Shown here: piece after piece, positions 1 to 5,254 of the stretch
Position numbering within the stretch: the first letter of the stretch is position 1
How the letters are laid out: each line of letters opens with the position of its first letter
DNA from: Oscillospiraceae bacterium
Lineage (GTDB): Bacteria > Bacillota > Clostridia > Oscillospirales > Ruminococcaceae
NCBI GenBank assembly: GCA_018110855.1
Contig: JAGBFZ010000451.1
Coordinates: 1-6,517 of the forward strand
Direction of reading: 5' to 3'
Length of the DNA stretch: 6,517 nt
Made by a program: the position numbers and the translations under genes
Notes under the pieces: model-generated
Database searches by the model: none
Seen by the model: only the letters and a program-made list of their open reading frames with translations
Told to the model about the DNA's origin: nothing

Positions 1-859
1 CGATCACCATTGAAACGCCAAGTATGGGATTAAAGGCTTTTGTGATTATATTAAGCCGCTCTTCGTCTATCATATTAGAAAATGCGGCGGAAAAAGCCAT
101 TCCCATCAGCATAAAATTAAGAACAGGCGATGGCATAAGGTATTTGTTGCAAATTATTCCGATTGCCGATGTTATTAGAACCCCGACAATTATCACAAGT
201 ATTGACTGCTTCTCATTTCTGCACCTTTTGAGCAGATATCCTGCGGGAACACCCACTGCTGCGCCGATGATCAGCGGCAGGAATATCATTACGGGTATCA
301 TCCATATCTTCATAGCCCCGCCTGAAATGTGACGTGCAACTATGGATATGACCGTGAAAAAAACAGCTACTCCCACAATATCATCAAGAGCCGCCATTGG
401 GATAAGAGTTTTTGTGACAGGTCCCTTTGTCTTAAATTCGTTTACAATGGAAAGTGCAGGCGCAGGCGCTGTGGCAAGTGCGATTCCTCCGAAAATAAAG
501 GCAAGATATATGGGCACTTCCGAAAAATAAAATACTATACCGAAAACCAGCGTCACAAGCGCAAAGGTTCCCAGAGACTGTGTAAGCGTTGTGATCATCA
601 GAGCCTTTCCGCAGCTTTTTATCTTTTTAAAGACAAGCTCCGTTCCTATCATAATTCCCACGATACATTCAAGTATGTGGATGAGAGTTTCATACCATGC
701 AGTATGTATGAGTTCATCGGATATAAGCGACAAGGCGTATGGCCCCACTGCTATTCCCGTTATGAGCCACCCCAGAATTGCAGGCAGCTTTGCTTTGCTG
801 ATAAGTTTTCCGATAATAAACGCTAAGCCTATTGAAATCAGCCATTTAATAACAGTCAT
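1..859 (-). CDS. Cation/proton antiporter, CPA/NapA-like (partial, C-terminus beyond left edge)
   Basis: Integral membrane monovalent cation/H+ exchanger of the Na+/H+ exchanger superfamily. The reading frame starts at an ATG (859-857) and stays open to base 1, giving 286 residues; family members are usually near 390-400, so roughly the last hundred residues are outside. Visible features: TM1 at about 4-20; the family-typical segment LPAILGWLITGIAVGP (25-40); further hydrophobic segments at about 57-77, 87-111, 116-135, 155-175, 186-211, 218-236 and 246-262; ATAPAPALS (129-137), in the place of the unwound TM4 crossing; and the acidic pair Asp159-Asp160 in ALDDIVGVAVF, matching the ion-binding DD pair of electrogenic NhaA/NapA-type exchangers rather than the ND of electroneutral ones. 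The SD AAAGGAG lies 9 bases upstream, inside the end of the tetR gene, so translation is probably coupled. The transported ion (Na+, K+ or another) cannot be told from this part. Confidence 0.88.
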   Translation of the reverse strand, partial: MTVIKWLISIGLAFIIGKLISKAKLPAILGWLITGIAVGPYALSLISDELIHTAWYETLIHILECIVGIMIGTELVFKKIKSCGKALMITTLTQSLGTFALVTLVFGIVFYFSEVPIYLAFIFGGIALATAPAPALSIVNEFKTKGPVTKTLIPMAALDDIVGVAVFFTVISIVARHISGGAMKIWMIPVMIFLPLIIGAAVGVPAGYLLKRCRNEKQSILVIIVGVLITSAIGIICNKYLMPSPVLNFMLMGMAFSAAFSNMIDEERLNIITKAFNPILGVSMVI

Positions 860-863
860 AATA

Positions 864-1466
864 TCATTCTCCTTTCAAAATACCGTAAAGCATATATTCA
901 AATATTCTCGGAAGTTCACGCTCGTGCATTTCTATCATGTCATTAAGCTCGCTGCTCTCAGCTCCCCTGCCTGCACAGTACCAATTGAACATATCCTGCA
1001 TTAAGGCAAGATATCTCATGGCATTTTCTATGCCGACATTTTCTCTCAGCCTGCTTTTAATCAGTATCTTCATTATCCATTGGGCGTTCATCTCATCATA
1101 TTGTTTCCGAATCTCAGAAATTATCTCAATATGATGCTCGGGGGGAGCAATAAGGGCTTCCAGAGCCATGACCGCTACCGTTCGCTTTTCCCTGAAAAAT
1201 GCTATGCGCTTTTCAAAATAAACGGAATGATCGGCAATGCTTTCGGAACAGGCAAGCGCATTGGTTATCTCCTCAAAGCAGACCTTCAGACATTCGATAT
1301 AAAGCTCGTCTTTGCCTGCAAAATTGTGATAGATAAGTCCCTTTGCAATGCCCGTACCGCTGATATTGTTTATATTAGCCTTATCATAGCCCTTTGTACC
1401 AAATTCATTTATTGCTGCTTCGATTATTTTTTTCCTTGTCAGTCTTGTTTTTTCCTCCTGCTTCAC
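864..1466 (-). CDS. TetR/AcrR-family transcriptional regulator
   Basis: Probable ligand-responsive repressor of its own operon, 200 residues, the usual TetR length. The N-terminus has the family's three-helix DNA-binding domain: helix 1 in LTRKKIIEAAINEFGTKGYD (9-28), and the helix-turn-helix at about 31-49 ending in IAKGLIYHNFAGKDELY, the standard TetR pattern (usually VSKGTLYHYFxSKEEL). The remainder is a helical ligand-binding and dimerisation domain with no recognisable specificity. The start is GTG at 1466-1464: it has a good SD (GAGGTG, 5 bases away), and the next in-frame Met is near residue 98, too late to keep the DNA-binding domain. The stop TGA is 4 bases before the antiporter ATG, so the two genes form an operon. 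An 18-bp palindrome over its promoter suggests autorepression and co-control of the antiporter. The ligand is unknown. Confidence 0.93.
   Translation of the reverse strand: MKQEEKTRLTRKKIIEAAINEFGTKGYDKANINNISGTGIAKGLIYHNFAGKDELYIECLKVCFEEITNALACSESIADHSVYFEKRIAFFREKRTVAVMALEALIAPPEHHIEIISEIRKQYDEMNAQWIMKILIKSRLRENVGIENAMRYLALMQDMFNWYCAGRGAESSELNDMIEMHERELPRIFEYMLYGILKGE
869..875 (-). promoter_or_regulatory. Ribosome binding site of the antiporter, inside tetR
   Basis: AAAGGAG on the minus strand lies within the last codons of tetR (encoding the end of LKGE), 9 bases before the antiporter ATG. It supports the chosen start and coupled translation of the two genes. Confidence 0.8.
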
Positions 1467-1470
1467 AGTA

Positions 1471-1477
1471 TCACCTC
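1471..1477 (-). promoter_or_regulatory. Ribosome binding site deciding the GTG start of tetR
   Basis: GAGGTGA on the minus strand, about 4-5 bases before the GTG at 1466. No in-frame ATG exists nearby, so this site fixes the non-ATG start. Confidence 0.75.
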
Positions 1478-1482
1478 GAAAT

Positions 1483-1500
1483 ATAGACTTTACAGTCTAT
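1483..1500. promoter_or_regulatory. Palindromic operator, likely the TetR-family binding site
   Basis: The minus strand reads ATAGACTGTAAAGTCTAT: perfect 7-bp arms ATAGACT/AGTCTAT around a 4-bp centre. The palindrome begins within the last two bases of the tetR -10 box and covers the predicted transcription start. Length, symmetry and position are those of a TetR-family operator that blocks RNA polymerase. That the adjacent TetR binds here is inference from position. Confidence 0.72.
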
Positions 1501-1527
1501 TATACAAGTTTTAGACCCGAAAGTCAA
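1499..1527 (-). promoter_or_regulatory. Sigma-A promoter of the tetR-antiporter operon
   Basis: On the minus strand, -35 TTGACT (1527-1522), a 17-base spacer and -10 TATAAT (1504-1499). The predicted start is near 1492, giving a leader of about 26 bases before the GTG. The -10 box is consensus and the -35 has one mismatch. The palindrome at 1483-1500 overlaps the -10 box. Confidence 0.85.
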
Positions 1528-1574
1528 TATTATTTAGGGTTATTTCATAGAAATTTTTTGCGGTGTTTTTTATA

Positions 1575-1603
1575 TTGACGATATTCTCCCGATATGGTAT
1601 AAT
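1575..1603 (+). promoter_or_regulatory. Sigma-A promoter of the GTPase-peroxiredoxin operon
   Basis: -35 TTGACG (1575-1580), a 17-base spacer and -10 TATAAT (1598-1603). Transcription should start near 1610, leaving a leader of only about 36 bases. That is too short for the long leader-peptide attenuation region known from tet(M), so no tetracycline-responsive attenuator is visible. The -35 boxes of the two divergent promoters are 47 bases apart, and the tetR operator does not overlap this promoter. Confidence 0.82.
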
Positions 1604-1645
1604 TATTTTCGGATAAACGATAAAAACTTATAAAGGATAAAGAAA

Positions 1646-4225
1646 ATGAAACGACTTGTGATCGGAATGACCGCCCATGTGGACGCAGGAAAAACCACAT
1701 TATCCGAAGCCATGCTATATGTCAGCGGAGAACTCAGGAAGCTGGGACGGGTGGATAAACGGGATTCATTTCTTGACACCCATGCCATTGAGCGGAGCAG
1801 GGGCATAACCGTTTTTGCAAAGCAGGCGGTAATGCGCCTTGAGGACGGGGAATACACTCTCCTTGACACCCCCGGACATTCGGATTTTTCCGCTGAGACC
1901 GAGCGTGCGCTGTCTGTGCTTGACTGCGCCATACTTGTTATCAGCGGCATTGACGGTGTTCAGAGCCACACCATGACCATATGGCGGCTGTTAAAAAGAT
2001 ACAATATCCCCGTTTTTGTTTTTGTGAATAAAACGGATATATCCGTCACAGGAAGAGATTTTCTCCTTGCGGAGCTGAAAGCCCGCCTTTCGGACAGGAT
2101 AACCGATTTCACCCCGAGAGAGGACAAAGCTCCCTTTTATGAAAGTCTGTCCGATCTTGACGAGGATATGATGAACAGCTTTCTTGAAACGGGAGAGATA
2201 CCCCGTGAGGAGATCGCCGCAGCTGTATCAAAAAGGAACGTTTTCCCCTGCTATTTCGGCTCTGCATTGAAGCTCACAGGAATAAAAGAGCTGCTTGCGG
2301 GGCTGTCGGAATACACCGAATCGCCTGATTACAGCGAGGAATTCAGTGCAAGAATTTATAAAATAACCACGGATAACAACATCCGTCTAACACACATGAA
2401 AATAACGGGCGGCAGCCTGAAAGTGCGCTCGGAGATAAACGGCGAAAAAATAACGGGCATACGGATATATTCGGGAGCAAAATACACCTCGGTAGATATA
2501 GCTCCCGCAGGCTCCCTTATCGCCGCAGCAGGGCTTACCAAAACCAACGCAGGAGAGGGAATAGGAACGGAAAAAGACAGCTTTTCTCCCGTACTTGAGC
2601 CTGTTCTCACCTATCGGCTGATACTTCCCGACGGAACGGACATCCACACAATGTATAAGAATATGCTTCTGCTTGAGGAAGAGGACCCCACCCTCCATGT
2701 AAGCTTTGAACCACGCTCCGAGGAAATACGGGTGAGCCTCATGGGAACCATTCAGCTTGAGATACTCACAGCGGTTATAAAGGAGCGATTCGGCACAGAT
2801 GTAAGCTTTGACCGTGGCAGCATTGCCTACAAGGAGACTATTTCCGCTCCTGTGGTGGGAATAGGGCATTACGAACCGCTGAGACATTATGCGGAGGTGC
2901 ATCTGCTGATGGAGCCATTGCCTGCGGGAAGCGGACTTGTTATAGCTTCAGACTGCTCCGAGGATATCCTTGACAGGAACTGGCAAAGGCTCATTATATC
3001 AAATCTTCACAGCAAAACTCATGTGGGCATTCTAACAGGCTCGCCCATTACGGACATGAAGATCACCCTTGTAACGGGCAGGGCAAGTCTCAAGCATACC
3101 GAGGGGGGAGATTTCCGTCAGGCAGCTTGCAGAGCGGTGCGAATGGGGCTTCGGTATGCCGAAAGCGTTCTTCTTGAGCCATTTTACAGCTTCACTCTGA
3201 ATATCCCCCGTGAATGTACGGGAAGAGCCTTGAACGATCTTCAGCAGATGGGTGCGGAGTTTTCATCTCCCGAAAACGATGGAGAGAATACTGTTTTCAG
3301 CGGAATTGCGCCTGTTTCGGAAATGGCTGATTATCACACCACCGCCGCAGGCTACACCAAGGGCAAGGGGCGGCTTATCTGCGAATTTAAGGGCTATTAT
3401 CCCTGTCACAACGCCGAAGAAATAATCGAAAAGATCGGCTATGATGTCGACAGCGACCTTGAAAACACTGCCGACAGCGTATTCTGCGCCCATGGAGCGG
3501 GGTTTGGAGTGAAATGGAACGAGGTGAAAAAATACGCTCATCTTGAAAACGGCATTTCCTTCGGAAAAGAGGATAAGCCCGAGGAAAAAGCGATATACCG
3601 TCCATCGGCATCAAAGCCTGCCGATGATGAAGAGCTTATGGAGATTTTTGAGCGGACATACGGCAGAAAAAACAAGGATATTCCCACCGAAATGCGGCGA
3701 AGATATGAGCCGCCTGCGGGAAAGCCCAATCCCCTGCCCAAGGGACCCGAATATCTTCTTGTGGACGGCTACAACATCATATTCTCATGGGACGAGCTGA
3801 AAAAGGCGGCGGCAGAAAATATTGACCTTGCCCGTCACAAGCTGATACAGCTGCTCTGCAACTATCGAGGATATAAAAAATGCGAGGTAATTCTTGTATA
3901 TGACGCATACAAGGTCAAGGTCGAGCATCGGGAAATTGAAAAAACAGGCGGAATATCCGTTATCTACACCAAGGAGGCGGAAACAGCGGATATGTACATC
4001 GAAAAGGTTTCCCATGAGCTTGCCAAGGATTTTCGGGTGCGTGTTGCCACCTCCGACGGAGCGGAGCAGGTGATAATCCTCGGAAACGGCGCATTCCGTG
4101 TATCGGCAGCCGAATTTTTTGAAGAAATAAAGTCGGCGGAGAGCGAGATAAAAAAAATCATTGAGCAAAATGCTCTTACGGGAAAAAACACCCGTGGAAT
4201 AAAAGTAATTGAAAAGAAAGGATAA
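1646..4225 (+). CDS. TetM/EF-G-like translational GTPase fused to a C-terminal NYN (YacP/Rae1-like) RNase domain
   Basis: Cytoplasmic, ribosome-acting GTPase of 859 residues; TetM is about 640 and EF-G about 700. GTPase motifs: G1 AHVDAGKT (10-17), G2 SRGIT (51-55), G3 DTPGH (74-78, with the catalytic His78), G4 NKTD (128-131), G5 GSA (205-207). Domain II spans about 230-310, III 318-393, IV 394-510 and V 511-585, all co-linear with TetM (for example SVLDCAILVIS, LLEPFYSF, FKGYYP). The domain IV tip (478-490, with KHTEGGDF) lacks TetM's YSPVST loop. A charged, Pro-rich linker (about 620-700) contains DEELMEIFERTYG. Residues 701-840 form a NYN domain resembling YacP/Rae1: LLVDGYN (Asp707), VYDAY (Asp753), KEAETAD (Glu777, Glu779, Asp782) and ATSDGAEQ (Asp804), the acidic residues expected of a metal-dependent nuclease. 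The ATG follows AAAGGA by 8 bases. Probable job: ribosome rescue or mRNA cleavage on stalled ribosomes. Tetracycline protection is possible but unproven. Confidence 0.9.
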   Translation: MKRLVIGMTAHVDAGKTTLSEAMLYVSGELRKLGRVDKRDSFLDTHAIERSRGITVFAKQAVMRLEDGEYTLLDTPGHSDFSAETERALSVLDCAILVISGIDGVQSHTMTIWRLLKRYNIPVFVFVNKTDISVTGRDFLLAELKARLSDRITDFTPREDKAPFYESLSDLDEDMMNSFLETGEIPREEIAAAVSKRNVFPCYFGSALKLTGIKELLAGLSEYTESPDYSEEFSARIYKITTDNNIRLTHMKITGGSLKVRSEINGEKITGIRIYSGAKYTSVDIAPAGSLIAAAGLTKTNAGEGIGTEKDSFSPVLEPVLTYRLILPDGTDIHTMYKNMLLLEEEDPTLHVSFEPRSEEIRVSLMGTIQLEILTAVIKERFGTDVSFDRGSIAYKETISAPVVGIGHYEPLRHYAEVHLLMEPLPAGSGLVIASDCSEDILDRNWQRLIISNLHSKTHVGILTGSPITDMKITLVTGRASLKHTEGGDFRQAACRAVRMGLRYAESVLLEPFYSFTLNIPRECTGRALNDLQQMGAEFSSPENDGENTVFSGIAPVSEMADYHTTAAGYTKGKGRLICEFKGYYPCHNAEEIIEKIGYDVDSDLENTADSVFCAHGAGFGVKWNEVKKYAHLENGISFGKEDKPEEKAIYRPSASKPADDEELMEIFERTYGRKNKDIPTEMRRRYEPPAGKPNPLPKGPEYLLVDGYNIIFSWDELKKAAAENIDLARHKLIQLLCNYRGYKKCEVILVYDAYKVKVEHREIEKTGGISVIYTKEAETADMYIEKVSHELAKDFRVRVATSDGAEQVIILGNGAFRVSAAEFFEEIKSAESEIKKIIEQNALTGKNTRGIKVIEKKG

Positions 4226-4231
4226 TCACTT

Positions 4232-4693
4232 ATGCTTACAGAAAATGTAAAAGCCCCCGATTTCAGTCTGTCCGACAAGGACGGAAAGGAATATTCTCTT
4301 GCGGATTTCAAGGGAAAGAAGCTCATACTCTACTTCTATCCCAAGGACAACACTGCGGGCTGCTCAAGGCAGGCTGCGGCATTCGCAGCGGCTTATGAGG
4401 AAATAAAGTCTCTCGGCGCAGAGGTTGTGGGAATAAGCAAGGACAGCTCCGCTTCTCACAGCAGGTTTGCGGATAAATATTCCCTGCCCTTTATTCTTCT
4501 TTCAGACCCCGAGCTTGAAGCAATAAAGGCATACGATGTTTGGCAGGAGAAGAAGAATTACGGCAAGGTGAGCATGGGCGTTGTCCGCACCTGCTATATC
4601 ATTGATGAAAACGGCGTTATCATCAAGGCAATGCCAAAGGTAAAGCCTGATACAAATGCGGCGGAGGTTATAAAGCTTCTCAGAGGGGAATAA
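4232..4693 (+). CDS. bcp: Peroxiredoxin, Bcp/PrxQ type (thiol peroxidase)
   Basis: Cytoplasmic thiol peroxidase that reduces hydrogen peroxide and organic hydroperoxides; 153 residues, the normal Bcp length. The thioredoxin fold begins with APDFSLSDKDGKEYSLADFKG, a Bcp signature. The active site is YPKDNTAGCSRQA: Pro37, Thr41 and peroxidatic Cys44, with catalytic Arg119 in VVRTCYIID. Most Bcp proteins carry a resolving Cys five residues after the peroxidatic one (GCTxEAC); here that position is Ala49. The only other Cys is Cys121, next to Arg119, where Ser or Thr is usual. The enzyme may therefore work as a 1-Cys type or use Cys121. The ATG is 6 bases after the GTPase stop, and its SD (AAAGGA, 4217-4222) lies in the end of that gene, so the two are co-transcribed. 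The family call is firm; the recycling mechanism is inferred. Confidence 0.93.
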   Translation: MLTENVKAPDFSLSDKDGKEYSLADFKGKKLILYFYPKDNTAGCSRQAAAFAAAYEEIKSLGAEVVGISKDSSASHSRFADKYSLPFILLSDPELEAIKAYDVWQEKKNYGKVSMGVVRTCYIIDENGVIIKAMPKVKPDTNAAEVIKLLRGE

Positions 4694-4736
4694 ATACGCC
4701 TGACACTGTTTATAGGATGAATTATGGGGTGAGCTT

Positions 4737-5156
4737 ATGTTTGATCTATTTGTATTTTTTGACGGTAAATCATATTATAACAGAAATGAGTTAAAAGCTC
4801 GTTTGGGCTTAGATCAACAGCAAAAACCAAATGGAGAAGAAATTTACTCAAAAAAAGAAAGAGACAGTCATTTCCTCATAGAATTTTCAAACGATCTGAA
4901 TGATTATTCTTATTCTGAAGATGAAATAAACAGAATTCCTTATAATGTCTGCGGCTTATGTCATATAGTCTTTTATCCATTTGATTTCATATATGATCTG
5001 TTATCAGTGCTTATCGGCTTTAACGATGACTTATTCGTTGATGACGATCATGACAACATACTGAGTGTATGTGATTATAAGGATCTGCTTCATAATAAAA
5101 AGGTATATCCATTTACTTATTATTCAAAGGATTATTTCAGGAATACCAAGAATTAA
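4737..5156 (+). CDS. Hypothetical protein, AT-rich, acidic, possibly immunity-like
   Basis: I do not recognise a family. 139 residues, soluble (no signal peptide or clear membrane segment), rich in Asp, Tyr and Phe. Visible features: an aromatic N-terminus (MFDLFVFFDG), a charged middle (EEIYSKKERD), SYSEDEINRIPYN (58-70), a CxxC at 72-75, a hydrophobic stretch HIVFYPFDFIYDLLSVLIGF (76-95), and an acidic FVDDDHDNIL (100-109). A strong SD, GGGGTGAG (4726-4733), sits just before the ATG, supporting this as a real gene. GC is about 30% by hand count against about 48% in sampled lines of the upstream peroxiredoxin gene, which suggests separate origin or recent transfer. It lies 43 bases after bcp with no terminator or convincing promoter between, so it may be read through from the GTPase promoter. 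The small, acidic, AT-rich profile resembles immunity proteins of polymorphic toxin systems, but no toxin gene is visible, so this is a weak guess. Confidence 0.75.
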   Translation: MFDLFVFFDGKSYYNRNELKARLGLDQQQKPNGEEIYSKKERDSHFLIEFSNDLNDYSYSEDEINRIPYNVCGLCHIVFYPFDFIYDLLSVLIGFNDDLFVDDDHDNILSVCDYKDLLHNKKVYPFTYYSKDYFRNTKN

Positions 5157-5165
5157 CCATCTGAC

Positions 5166-5227
5166 AGCAAAAAGCAGCCCCGCCTGCAAGCTCACTTAAT
5201 CGTGAGATGCAGGCGGGGTATTCTTAT
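5166..5227. terminator. Bidirectional rho-independent terminator between convergent genes
   Basis: Long hairpin at 5178-5218: outer 11-bp arms CCCCGCCTGCA (5178-5188) and TGCAGGCGGGG (5208-5218), a small internal bulge (AG against A), inner 5-bp arms CTCAC/GTGAG, and a 6-base loop. On the plus strand it is followed by the weak T-rich tail TATTCTTAT; on the minus strand by CTGC and then five Ts. It lies between the end of the plus-strand gene (5156) and the end of the minus-strand gene (5255), so it probably serves both. Confidence 0.85.
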
Positions 5228-5254
5228 CCGCTGTAATTATTTTTTAAATCAATA

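Noticed and set aside
24..1004. Several plus-strand open frames of 60-165 codons opposite the antiporter and tetR genes
   Set aside because: They are antisense to a strongly supported membrane protein and a TetR regulator, lack good SD sites and have no family-like sequence.
1483..1500. The palindrome as a terminator or a riboswitch stem
   Set aside because: It lies at the promoter, has a short AT-rich stem and no following T-run; operator placement explains it better.
1528..1574. Possible small RNA or attenuator in the middle of the divergent region
   Set aside because: I see only AT-rich sequence between the two -35 boxes, with no hairpin or promoter beyond the two described.
1646..3400. 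Calling the GTPase a tetracycline-resistance gene such as tet(M) or tet(W)
   Set aside because: The tip loop of domain IV differs, the protein is about 220 residues longer with a nuclease domain, and no attenuator leader is present.
4700..4728. A separate promoter for the AT-rich gene (CTGACA, then TATGGG after 17 bases)
   Set aside because: The -10 match is poor and would overlap the SD, so I do not claim it.
5237..5245. T-run TTATTTTTT as the tail of the plus-strand terminator
   Set aside because: It begins about 18 bases after the hairpin, too far to act as its U-tract.
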